NCBI GenBank assembly: GCA_964023275.1
Contig: OZ029918.1
Span: 16,489,861-16,553,860 of the forward strand
DNA from: Norana najaformis
Lineage: Eukaryota > Annelida > Clitellata > Crassiclitellata > Hormogastridae
Reading direction: 5' to 3'
Length of the DNA: 64,000 nucleotides
A model generated the notes under the pieces. It was not told the DNA's origin. It saw only the letters and a list, made by a program, of their open reading frames with translations, and searched no databases. Both the position numbers and the translations under genes were made by a program. Below are positions 31,196-41,890 of this stretch, piece by piece (positions within the stretch are counted from its first letter, which is position 1; each line of letters opens with the position of its first letter).

Positions 31196-32020
31196 AATAA
31201 TTAGCAACTTCTAATGTGCTGGTGTCTAATGTACAAGGCATCAACCGATGACACACCAAAACCAAGCCACAATCAGGTCAATATCCAGAAGGTCAGTCCA
31301 AGAGACAGAGAGGCAGCCTATGGTGGATAAGCAATTTGAAACAGGTAAGTTTTAAGTTGAGAACGAAATGACAGAAGCGACTGAGCAGAATGAACAGACA
31401 CAGGGAGAGAGTTCCATGATTTAGGTCCAGCAACCGAAAAAGCACGTTTACCCAGAACAGTTCTAGCCCGAGGTATGACCAGAGAAAGACAATCAGATGA
31501 CCTTGCAGAATAATGGTAAGTCTGGGGAATAAGGACTGATTTTCAGTAATGTGATTGGCCATAGTTCAATGTTTTATAAACTGTAAGTCCTAATTTGAAA
31601 CAGATCCTTTGCTGAACAGGAAGCCAATGCAGAGATTTAAGCACAGGGGTTATATGCTCATATTTTGAAGTATTTGTTATGGCTCTAGCCAAGGAGTTCT
31701 GAACTCTTTGGAGTTTCTGCATGTTTGACTTAGTGATACCAACAAGAATTGAGTTACAATAGTCAAGGCAACTGGAGACCAATGTGTTAGCTAAGGATAT
31801 TCTGGAAGATATGGGGACATAATGCCTAATTCTGCGTATGTCACGAATATACATGTATGTTGAGTTACAAATACCATTTACATAGTTTGTGAGGGACATG
31901 GTAGAATCAAAAACAACACCCAAGTCACGAGCAGTATCGGTGAGCTCAATGAATGAATCACCCAGTTTTACGGATTTAAGCCATTCGAACTTCTTAAGTT
32001 GCTGAAGAGTGCCAAGTAGT
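31196..32020 (-). mobile_element. LINE B, 3' fragment of an L2-type retrotransposon
   Basis: The - strand encodes DLGVVFDSTMSLTNYVNGIC, then RDIRRIRHYVPISSRISLAN, SSCLDYCNSILVGITKSNMQ, QRVQNSLARAITNTSKYEHI and LKSLHWLPVQQRICFKLGLT. The 3' untranslated part includes CATCAACCGATGACAC near 31240 and ends beside ATTAATAATAATAATTAGC. It is related to LINE A, but its sequence is clearly different. Confidence 0.85.
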
Positions 32021-32455
32021 AGAAATTATACCAATCACATCCTTTCCCGTTCTGCCTCTGACCATTTATGCCCCGTCCTCCCCTAGTTCTAGTCTGATGA
32101 TAAAGAATGTGTGATTTTTACATTATCTTGCATTTACTTTGTTAGATTCTTAAATCTAATCCGAAAGTAAGCACATTCTATCGAAAAATTCTGATTTTGA
32201 GTCAAGTCTGTTGTTTATTGCTCCAAAAAAAGAATAAAACATTGCAAATGTAAATAACATAAACACTTATCTGGATCCAAAGGTCTACCCAAAAGGGGCC
32301 AAGGTCCCGCTAATTTAGGGCAGCCTATGATACAACAATATATTAATGGCAAATGACTTATATATGAGCAGCTAATCAATTCTTAACTAAAATGAGAACA
32401 ACATCTGTCAACAAAGAAAAGAAATAGCCTACCACTTTGACAAAACTAAAATTCA
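32021..32455. other. Unassigned AT-rich interval
   Basis: Nothing recognised. Confidence 0.35.
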
Positions 32456-32590
32456 AACATTTATATAATGTTCAGTCAGAAGAAACACTAAAATACTGAA
32501 TAATCAGCTTCTTGACTAACATGAGAACATTATACAATGTTCAGTCGCAAGAAACACTAAAATACCGAATAATCTGCTTCTTAAATAAAT
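32456..32590. repeat. About 65-bp tandem duplication
   Basis: ATAATGTTCAGTCAGAAGAAACACTAAAATACTGAATAATC at about 32465 recurs with few changes from about 32535, and both are followed by GCTTCTT. It is part of the LINE D-type sequence next to it. Confidence 0.75.
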
Positions 32591-33010
32591 TTAAAATAGG
32601 TTACAAAGCACGTAAATTCTTGGGAATTGAGTTCCATATTATTGGACCTGCATATTTCAAAGCAAACTGTCTTGTATTAGTCCTGACAAAAAAGTTACAC
32701 TGAGATTATTATTTTGACGCATATCAGGAATTATGGAATATGTATGACAATTAGCAACACACGTAAAATAATTACTGAATACAGTTGGCAGTGTATTGTG
32801 ATAATACCTAAACATGAACAAGGATATTTGATACTTATTTATGTGTTCAAACTTCATAATATTAAGATCTTTATAACAATGGTCAGTAGTCATTCCATGT
32901 AACCTCCCGGCGATTATTCCAACCGAACGTCGTTGTGAAACAGATAGTTTTGAAATTCTGGAATGGTAATTAGATGCCCAAACGAGATTACAATATGTTA
33001 GATATGGATA
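32591..33010 (-). mobile_element. LINE D-type retrotransposon 3' fragment
   Basis: The - strand encodes DHCYKDLNIMKFEHINKYQI then SLFMFRYYHNTLPTVFSNYF and TCVANCHTYS, followed by sequence resembling the (G)PxxWNSIPxxLR block. These are the C-terminal motifs seen, more decayed, in LINE D at 13.7-13.9 kb. Confidence 0.75.
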
Positions 33011-33329
33011 AATTAATTAATAATATGTTTAACAAAATGTAACTTGGCAAAATGTGGCGAATACGAAAAAATATTCCAATACTTTAGCTATTTTACATGA
33101 TATATGATATTTGTAAGTATTAAGATCTAAAACTGTTTATTTCTTGGTTACAGTTCTTTAATGTGTCGGAACTTAATTAAGAAACGCGTCTGTTGAAAGA
33201 ATGACCGAATCTCGTGTCAAACCAACGATGTGTGTGGGACTTAGAGTCGAAAAACTGTTGAAATATTCTGTTTAGTTTCATTATATTGACGTCGGTTGTA
33301 TTCGGTTTCAGGCAAACTCATTTGGAAAG

Positions 33330-33490
33330 TGGTATTGGTTTTGTTTAGCCGTCGGCGGCGGCGGCGGGCAGAGGTACCCTGCCCCTTTCCCTGTCACTGC
33401 TGCCGGCCTCCTATAATTGACGCTGAAATTATGCCCCGATGGCCGGAAATCGATCGACGGACGACCGCCGCAGCAGTGCGAATATAGCAA
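33330..33490. other. GC- and CpG-rich patch
   Basis: About 160 bp rich in CG dinucleotides (for example GCCGTCGGCGGCGGCGGCGG near 33349) within AT-rich surroundings. It could mark a promoter, a GC-rich repeat or an element end. It is about 190 bp upstream of the first small ORF at 33677. Confidence 0.45.
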
Positions 33491-33676
33491 CAACATATCG
33501 CTGGGCAAAACACGCTACGCATATATCCCGATATCATATATACAACGATATAGCCCTATATATACCGATATATAAATATGCATTATCACAAAGTTTGTAT
33601 ATCATAAAGTGTGTTATGTTTATAGCTAAGATCTAAGATCTTTGTTTATAGTGTACGGTGCGAAGAAAAACTAAAT

Positions 33677-34067
33677 ATGGTCGACGATCAGATGGAAATT
33701 AAGAAATCGTCGCCTGAGCAGTTTATGGAAAGAAGTTGGGCGACTCGTCAAATGACAAAGACGCAGGAACTTACAGCGGCTGTGGCCGTCATGAGACACG
33801 ATATTGCAGCACAAAGCAATAAGCACTTCAAGAACAGCAACCACAGAAATCACTGACCCCTAGTCTGCGGGGTTATTCAATGAGATGCGGAGGATAATAG
33901 AGCAGGAAACGCGGAGACTGATAACCAAGCACGTGCGCAGTTTCGTCAATGTTTCCATTCCACGGGAGGCGAAGACGAAGAGCAAAGAGGAAACGCCCAC
34001 CGTCATTGATCGCCGAATTACCAGCTCTCCTTCAGACGGCCAGACATCAAAGGCAAATGACCCCTAG
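33677..34067 (+). pseudogene. Two adjacent small ORFs, unidentified protein
   Basis: ORF 1 (33677-33856, 59 codons) begins MVDDQMEIKKSSPEQFMERS and contains AVAVMRHDIAAQSNKHF. ORF 2 (33885-34067, 60 codons) begins MRRIIEQETRRLITKHVRSF and ends SDGQTSKANDP. They are in different frames, 28 bp apart. The intervening DNA also reads well in a third frame (QEQQPQKSLTPSLRGYS), which suggests one longer acidic/basic helical protein broken by two frameshifts. No family recognised; a retroelement gag-like protein or a host exon are both possible. Confidence 0.35.
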
Positions 34068-34640
34068 CCCTGTATCTACACACATACTTATGTTTGTGTA
34101 TACATGATTCTTGTATAACGTGTTTACTGACAAAAAGGAAGCAGAGCTGATACAAATATCCTGCCGACAAAAAGAAAGTAACACCTTCTACATACATTGT
34201 CATTCTACTATAGACATCTGATCTTCAAACAAAAGCTATACAATACAAAACTAATGGAAGCGATGCAACTATGTATGCAGTACGAGACAAGGCTATCATC
34301 TTTCACAGCACAGATGAGTGTCATATCTTTAGCATCCAAGGTGATAGGGCAGCAGTCAGTACAGCAATCAATCCACACTGTCAGTGAATCCACACACATA
34401 TGAACTGAATACAATACACTCAGTTTCAACAAAAGAATACAAAGCATTCCAATACAAAGGTACAGCACCACTGCACAATCTGCTCTGCTAGGTGAACGAT
34501 AAATACCAGTGAAATATTACGGCACAGTACAATAGATGTATCATATGTCCATGTGAAACCTAACTGGGTGTGGCATCCCTTATGTTAGCCACAATTACTG
34601 TGGTCACCTCTGACTTACACTGCACCTGTGGTTGTCGATC
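34068..34640. other. Unassigned AT-rich interval
   Basis: No domain recognised. It may include the 3' untranslated part of LINE C, whose end I could not define. Confidence 0.35.
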
Positions 34641-35158
34641 CATAAAATAATGATATGACTACACACAAGTACGAATCGTAGGTAAGTAATTTTATATGAA
34701 CTTTATTTCGCCATAAAACTGGGCTGCACACAAACCTACAGAACACAAGTACAAGGAAATCTAAACTACAGACTAACTGAGAGGAATACCGTCCATAAGC
34801 ATTAGCACAGAAGTCACTAATATTGCAATTTTGCAAAACATCATAATTTTCACAAAGCATCCTCATCTGTCATTGTGCAAACAGTTCATGCAACTCAGTT
34901 AATACTATGTTATTAATGTAACATAACTTTGGTAAGAAGGATTACTGTCTCACAATAATGTCAGCCTGAAGCGGCAAACAACCAACATACATGCAAATGT
35001 CCCTCAGACAGTTAATGTTATTTACTTTGAAAAGCTTCCGAAATATTCTGTTCCATACATTTTTTCAACCTTGCATATTCCCTTTTGGTGAGTGTGACAC
35101 ATTCATATGTATAGATTAGTAGTGGCTTACAATGTGCCTTGAATAAATGCAATAGGAC

Positions 35159-35416
35159 CAGTGCTTTTTTTGGACAGAACGCTCCGGAACGGCGTTCTGG
35201 CACCTTTTTTGGCTAATAATAAATAATTTAGTTTTTATTAAAAGAATTAAGTTATATTAATTATGTAATATAATGTAACTTATTTTAATTCAATTTCAGT
35301 GTTTACAACTTTACCCTGTTTTCAGCGTTTATTGATTGATAAAAATAATGAAATTTTAGCACAAAATTCCATAATTGTTCAGTTCCGGAACCTTTTTTCT
35401 AGAAGACAAAGCACTG
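35159..35416. mobile_element. hAT-type MITE 1 inserted in LINE C
   Basis: The 258-bp element has terminal inverted repeats CAGTGCTTT / AAAGCACTG and is flanked on both sides by a perfect 8-bp duplication, AATAGGAC (35151-35158 and 35417-35424). Eight-base duplications and CAG-starting ends are hallmarks of the hAT superfamily. Near the left end is a short palindrome, AGAACGC...GCGTTCT. No coding sequence. The LINE C frame continues across the empty site. Confidence 0.9.
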
Positions 35417-35722
35417 AATAGGACCATTTCATCCATGCGTACTTTAGCTTTAGAAAGAATATTATTAACAGCCTTATAAAATTTGCAAATTATTTCACTA
35501 AAACTCATTTAAACTGTCTTCCGGCAGTCAAACAGACTCCTAAGTGCTTTTGCTTTATCAACATACGGTAAGCCTACACCAGAAATAGTCAAACATGCAG
35601 ATGTTTATAAGCACTACTCATCCTAAGCAAAATTGATTTTGCTACAATGAAATTCATATCCAAGTAGTGTGCTTCTAATTCATAAATGATAATAATTTAT
35701 TTTGAAGAGAAGTCAGTGAGGC

Positions 35723-37992
35723 AATAATAATAATCTGAGAACTTCTATAGCACCACTGTAATAATGCTCAAGGCATCAGTCGATGGTCGCTGCTAAGCAA
35801 AATCATTGTCCAAGCCAAATTCCATGGTGAGTCGGGGTCAAAAGGCCAAAGAGGAGAACAGAAGACACAGAGACAGCCTAAGGAGGAAATAAGTTCAGGA
35901 AGAGGTGAGTTTTTAGTCAAGATCTGAAGGCCAAAACAGACTTTGCCGAGCGAACATTTGCCAGAAGAGAGTGCTAGAGTCTAGGGCCAGCGACAGAAAA
36001 GGCACACCTGCCAAGAGGTGTTCTTGTCCACAGAATAGTCAGATTTAGAAAGCTAGAAGACATGGTCGAGTAGAGATAAGTCTTGGGAGCCAGTACAGGA
36101 CGAAGATAGTGAGTTTGGCTGAAATGTAGTCTTGTATACAATTAGTCCAGTCTTGAACATTATGCGCTTTTCTACAGGCAACCAATGCAACGATTTTGGG
36201 ATTGGTGTTATATGCTCATATTTTGGAATTTTAGTGATATCTCTTGCCAATGTATTTTGAACTCTTTGAAACGTCATCAAATTAGCTTTTGAAATGCCAG
36301 TAAGAAGTGAGTTGCAGTAGTCAAAAACGCTGGAGACTAGGGCATTAGCCAAACAAACCAGGGCAGAGAAGGGAATGTGGCGCCTAATCCTACAGATATC
36401 ACGAATGTGGTAGTGGGCAGACCTACATATAGAATTAATGTGACAGTTTGGAGTCAAATACAACACCCAGATTGCGGGATGAACAGGTACATTGTATGTA
36501 GGTTGGCAGATTCCAAAGAATTAAATTTCTTCAGTTGCTGTGAAGTTCCGAAAAAGGAAAACTCAGTTTTCGATGGGTTTAAAAGCAATCCATTTTCTGC
36601 CATCCAAGACTAAACTTGGTTAAAGACGTCAGATAACCGAGTGAGAGAGCTGGAAGAAGAGGAATTATCGAAGGAAGTGTAGAGTTGAGCATCATCAGCA
36701 TAAAGATGGTGTTTCAGACCACTTTGACTCAGTAAAACGCTTAATGGAGTTGTGTACAAGGAGAAAAGTAAGGGGCTGAGAACAGAGCCTTGACGGACAC
36801 TGCAGGTGAGTAGTACCTGGTCCGACATTGCACTGCTAATGTAGACAAATTGAGTACAGAAGGTAAGATATGATTTGAACCAGTTAAGGGCCAGACCTGA
36901 TATACCAAACCAGTGCTCAAAGCGATGGAGCAATATAGCATGATCGATAGTGTCGAAGGCGGCAGATAGGTCAAGAAGAGCAAGTGCAGTTACACATACT
37001 TTGCCATTGTCCGTGGAGTAGATAATGTCATTGTGGACAGAGAGAAGAGCTGCTGTCTCAGTGGAGTGGAATTTGCGATATGCTGACTGGAAGGGGAGGA
37101 GTAAGGAATTTGAAGACAGATGTGCCTCCAGTCAACATTTAACAACGCGTTCAAGAAGTTTAGAAATAAAATTCAAGTTTGAGATTGGTTGGTAGTTTGA
37201 CATAGTCAGCATCCAAAGATGTTTTTTCAGCAAAGGGTGGACAATCGCATGAGAGAAACATGATGGGAAGGAGCCGTCAGCAAGCGACCGATTGATTAGT
37301 GTCAAGATTGTAGTACCAAGCACATCAAAGCAGCTTTTGAGAAGATGGGTAGGAATTGCATCTAGGAGGCACTGTATGTCAGGAGATTTCACCCAAGGTT
37401 GCTGGAGTAAGAGAATCAAAAGTAGGCAGAGGTGATCAGGAGATGAAAAGCCATTTGATAGTGGAATATCAAAAAAATGTTAACCAGACATTCAGAGGCG
37501 TCGATCATATGGGTGCCCTCGGGGCCCGGGCCCCAGCAATATTTTGAGCATGAGGGCTCGGCCATTGGTTGGACACCAGCAATATTTTAGCTATGAAAAG
37601 GCAACTGTGGACTGATAAAGTTTTCGTTCTTCCTGAAATAGGCCTATTCTTGACCCCCATACCAAGGCCTTTGCCTCTGGAACCCGACAGGGGCTTTGCA
37701 CCCAGACCTCCACTATAGGCCCGGGCCCCTCCAATGTTTAATACGGATCGACGCCTCTGCTGATATTGGATTTTTTGTCACCAAAGAATTTCATGAAAGC
37801 ATCAGCCAGCGCTGATGGCGAGGAGGTTTTGGGTAGTGTGCATGGTGTTTTCCTGTGGGGTAACTTATTCAGGACCTGCCAAAGCGACCTCAGGCAAGAT
37901 GAATTTTCTGAAATTAAGTTTGTGAGATCAGAGGATTTGGCCTTGGAAACTAGGTTACGAACAAGTTGACACTGTTCTTTGAAATGCACATG
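35723..37992 (-). mobile_element. LINE A, 5'-truncated L2-type retrotransposon inserted in LINE C
   Basis: In - strand order: HFKEQCQLVRNLVSKAKSSD and LNKLPHRKTPCTLPKT (upstream of the RT), hAT MITE 2, then LKSCFDVLGTTILTLINRSL, SFPSCFSHAIVHPLLKK and QPISNLNFISKLLERVVK (RT fingers), motif A missing parts, ISGLALNWFKSYL, TCSVRQGSVLSPLLFSLYTT, LKHHLYADDAQLYTSF (YADD active site), LANALVSSVFDYCNSLLTGI and LHWLPVEKRIMFKTGL. The 3' end has GCATCAGTCGATGGTCGC and (AAT)n at 35723-35734. The start CATGTGCATTTCAAAGAACA matches CATGTGCGCTTCAAAGAACA at 59936 in the sister copy. Frameshifted. Confidence 0.9.
37493..37759. mobile_element. hAT-type MITE 2 inserted in LINE A
   Basis: The 267-bp element has exact 14-bp terminal inverted repeats CAGAGGCGTCGATC, flanked by 8-bp sequences CAGACATT (37485-37492) and CTGATATT (37760-37767), which agree at six of eight positions. 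Internally, GGGCCCGGGCCCC near 37520 and GGCCCGGGCCCCTCCAAT near 37719 form a second, palindromic pair near the ends. The sister LINE A copy near 60170 has an uninterrupted site. Confidence 0.88.
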
Positions 37993-40900
37993 ATCATTTG
38001 CATACATCACATGACCAACATACAAACCATTAATAGAACATCCCACTTGACTCTTAGATTAACAATATAGTCATCAACATAAACTGCAAAAAAGCTTAGG
38101 AGATATTGTATGTAACACCCCTCTTTGTCTCACACTACAAATTATATCAAAAACTCTAGAAAACACACCATTCCATCTGAAAGCTGCATAACATTTACTG
38201 TATCAATTTTTCAAAACCCTAAAAAATTGATGTGGAATTAATTTCAAATACACTTCATGATGGTTAACTTTATCAAAAGCTTTTGACATATCTAGTAGAC
38301 AAACATTAACAGTGGATCCATGCTTTGTATAGTACTCAACAATAGATCTCACTATAAATTGCACTATTGCACCCAGTTTTCTTCTTAAATCCAAACTGAA
38401 GATCCAATCAATGCAGATAACCACTGTATACATGTAGCTCAAGTAATCACATCTCAAATAACTTAGCAATATTTGAACTAAGCGTTGTAACCCAGTAGTT
38501 GCTGCTGCTTGATAGATCACTATTTTTCTCTTCTGCAAGAGGAATTATTAAGCCTCCACCAAACTTATGTGTGCATACCCATAGTGCAGTATGCTGTTAA
38601 ACAGTAAAATAAGCAAAGTCTGGACAACAGGGTGTGTATATAACAGATGTTTAGGTTCTACACCATCAAAACCAGCAGCTTTACCACATGTCAAATCACT
38701 TAAACATTTGATAACAAGATCATGATCTATACCTTTGTTGTCTCCTTGACTTGATTGACTGATATAGTTGTGTTTGCAACTCTCAAATTCATCATGCAGT
38801 TCCCTGCTTCTGATATTGTCATTGCTGGCACAGGCTTTTTCAAAAACTTTGGCAAATTGCTCAGCTACCGATGCAGCATTGTTAGTACCATCAATAAATT
38901 CTGATTTTTTTTTGTGCTTTTACTGAACTTAGAACCCCATGTCTTCCAGAAAGCAAACTGATCCTTTTGCTTTAGATAGTCATGCAAATTATTAGAGACA
39001 CATTTTATATCATCACGGTCGTTTTTCCATAATGCCCTTTTGTAATTAGCCTTAGCGCACCTTTTAGTGTCATAAATATCACCGCTACTAGGTCTTCTAC
39101 AGTTTTCCCAAAGAATGCAAGCATCAATAGATTTTGCTTTTAGATCTTTCAGTTTGTCATCCCACCAGTGTTTAAAAAACTGATTGGTTGTCTTAGGAAC
39201 ATTAGCATTTGCTGTAAATGTTAAACAATCAACTATCAACCGGTAAAGATCATCCATCATTGAACTATCACTGCGTAAAACTCCATTACCTTGAGATTTA
39301 AAGCACAAAGCAGCAGAGCCACTCAAGTTAGTAAATGTATCCCTGAAATAATTAGCAAGATTCGCTTTGCCCCATTGTAACTTAATTGGTTTAACATATT
39401 TCTTGGATCCATGTCTTATACCGCAATCGAGATTATCTGTAACAGACAACATAAGTGTAATAGGTAGATGATCTTACAAATTTGGCCCACTGTCACTAAT
39501 TACACAACTCTGGACTGCAGGTTCAAGACTACTAGAAATCAAAAAATGGTCAACAAAAGTTATAACATGATGTAACATGATATTATTACTTCGCATTACT
39601 GTCACACCATTTATCACAATAAATCAACTTATAATTCTTCATAAATTGCTAAAACAGTTTGTGACCAATGTTTTCACTAACTATATCACAATTAAAGTCA
39701 CCTGCCAATATAATTTTAGCATTGAGATATTGATCAAAAACATTGCTTACTGCTGTTTAAATGTCTAGCACACAGTTCTTATATGCAACAGAGTCTTTAA
39801 AAACAGGCATATAAACATTTACAATCAAATAATCATACACACTCGGAATCGGACATCTATCTTCCCTAGTTAAGCATTTAGTTTTATGTATATGCCCTTT
39901 ATTTACAAGTGTACCAACTCCACCAAAAGAGTGGCCCCTAAGTATGTTTTGTCCAATTACTACATCAGTGGCTGATAAGGAGAACCCAACAAAATCACCA
40001 CTAAAATTGTTAAAACAGCTTAGATTGTCAGGTAAAAGCCAATGCTCCTGCACAAAAATAATGTCCAATTCCGAACGTAAATCGTTAAGCAGAGATTTAC
40101 CCTGTGCAATTGTATGAACCAAGAGATAATACAGCCATGTTCTAATGTATAAGTTATTTGTTGTTCTTAAAGTACCAATCGCGCAACTCACACCCAGCTG
40201 ACCAGTTGTATTTCTTGTAGATTTCTTTCTCCGAGCGTATGGAGCACGAGACTATGAATGCAGCTGTACGATGTTCTTCCCTCCTTCGATTCCAGGTTCT
40301 TGCACCTTGGTTCCTTCATTCCTGCAGCAGTCATTGATTCAACTAACTGTTCTTCTGAAGTGTCATGCTTTAAACGACCTACAAAATCCACGATACGTCT
40401 AGGCACTGCTAAGAATTTGGGTCCACAGGCATGGTTTTGGTCCCTCTGATAACTTTCCTGCGTAGATTAACATTGTCGAACCCGCGATTAGCATTTGCCT
40501 GGGTTGCATGTGACTTTGCTTTACGTGAAACCACAACAAAGCCCTTGTCGTTAATCTCTTTAGCCACATCAGTGGTTGCTTTATAACCTGATGCGAGGTA
40601 GCCACTGTTGTTGAGTTAGTCTTAAGTATTCAAAAGCAATACACCTTCATTGTCGTCGTCCGTCTGCTGATTCTGACACATACTTCTTGAGATTGCACTT
40701 TCAACCCTGCAGTCTTGACTGATGCAACCATGTTCATACACTTCGCCACCACACTTGGACAACTGTTCTTCAAGGGCAGCAACTTACTTAAACAACAATT
40801 CTTTAGCCCCAGATATAATTCCAACCGAATAAAAACCAGCCATAATCGATTTCATGTTGCCATAAACACAGTTTCCACATTTACGAACCAAGTAGCACAA

Positions 40901-41002
40901 ATGCTCGCAAATAAACAGGCCTTGCGTTGCCATGGCCTTGGTGCGAGGACCTAGATAGCATGAGACCTGGTATGCGTCAAAATAATAATAAGACGCATGC
41001 AA

Positions 41003-41399
41003 CTAGCAGCCACGTAGACTACGGAAATGCTGTTGTAGCAGAAACAGCCTAGAACAGCTCTTGTAGTTCCACATCCTCGCTACAACGTGGTCCAGGAAAT
41101 CCAAACATGGTGTCAGCAGTTAACTATGCGTGGGAATCCGTTGGGTTCTGCATAGAGGCCTATGCGGAAGGCCCCAGTAGTCACTTTACATGTTCTAGTT
41201 ATCTACGCACTGTTTGCTTAGGCCCTACTAATAAACTCTGTTCTTAATGACTTCAACGGCATTTAGTCTAGCGTAGCCAGTGTTTTGTAAGGTATTAAAA
41301 GGCGCCATACTAGGTTTCTAAATGCTATACATACGTCTGAGTTGTCAACGATCTAAAGTTCGAAGTTGAAACCAATCGGGATTCGAACTATTGACTTGC
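41003..41399. other. Unassigned interval
   Basis: No domain recognised. Several AGGCCTA-type motifs. Confidence 0.35.
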
Positions 41400-41890
41400 C
41401 TGAGTCTCTTTGATGAGCCTCCGTTCTTTCTTTCCTTTCGAGCTCCATCTGTTGCCTTTGGATTTCCATTTTTTGCCTTTGGAGTTCTATTGTTCTTGCC
41501 TTTCTCTTCTAACTTTTTTGTTCGGTCTCGAGACTTCTTTTCTCAGCCACCTCGGTTTTGCTAACAGCAGTTGTTTTCGGCTTCTGCTCTTTCGTTTCTT
41601 TCCAATTCCATTTACTCTTTTGCGTTCAGCCTCTGTTATTTTCTTTCCTTCTAACTTTATCTGTTGCCTTCAAATTTTCGTTTGCTGTCTCTGCATTCAC
41701 ATCATCTGCAGCATTACTTCCATATTTAATTGGAGGAGGAGGTTTCTCCACTGGCTCCTACTCCGGTTTTGCTGCGGCACCAACTACCACTGTTCTTCAA
41801 TCGATCATCCACTCTTTCGCCAATGCATCTAGTAATGTCTCTCGATATCAATCTTTCATCTGCTCAGCATTCCAGTCATACTGAAGGAAG
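41400..41890 (-). pseudogene. Gag-like coiled-coil remnant
   Basis: On the - strand: YRETLLDALAKEWMIDWRTV then VVGAAAKPE, followed by Lys/Glu-rich helices ending IELQRQKMEIQRQQMELERK and EERRLIKETQ. Repeated LQRQxMELxR heptads after an N-terminal ALAKEW segment resemble the gag N-terminus of invertebrate LTR retrotransposons, but no capsid or zinc-knuckle part is present, so the assignment is tentative. Stops occur between the blocks. Confidence 0.4.

Larger units (their letters stand above)
34641..41002 (-). mobile_element. LINE C, long non-LTR retrotransposon with nested inserts
   Basis: In - strand order: ORF1-like sequence with a Cys/His-containing segment (40784-41002: ICEHLCYLVRKCGNC) and, at 40188-40406, RIVDFVGRLKHDTSEEQLVE, which has an RRM-like pattern; endonuclease with DIIFVQEHWL, LAGDFNCDI (about 39680) and DHLPIT (about 39465); a linker with KHWWDDKLKDLK and AFWKTWGSKFSK; reverse transcriptase motif A NVCLLDMSKAFDKVNH (38250-38310) and a YA(N)D motif near 38005. 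Here LINE A is inserted. LINE C resumes at about 35722 with SLTDFSSK and ELEAHYLDMNFIVAKSILLR, is interrupted by a MITE at 35159-35416, and continues with LFKAHCKPLLIYTYECVTLT and CANAYGRYSSQLVC near 34800. Its own length is about 3.8 kb without inserts. Many stops; dead copy. Clade not assigned. Confidence 0.85.

Noticed and set aside
41360-41400. tRNA gene suggested by GTTCGAATCCCG on the - strand
   Set aside because: No A box or cloverleaf upstream; the match is an isolated B-box-like string.
41410-41832. 140-codon hydrophobic + strand ORF
   Set aside because: Antisense to the Lys/Glu/Gln-rich gag-like sequence, which is the better reading.
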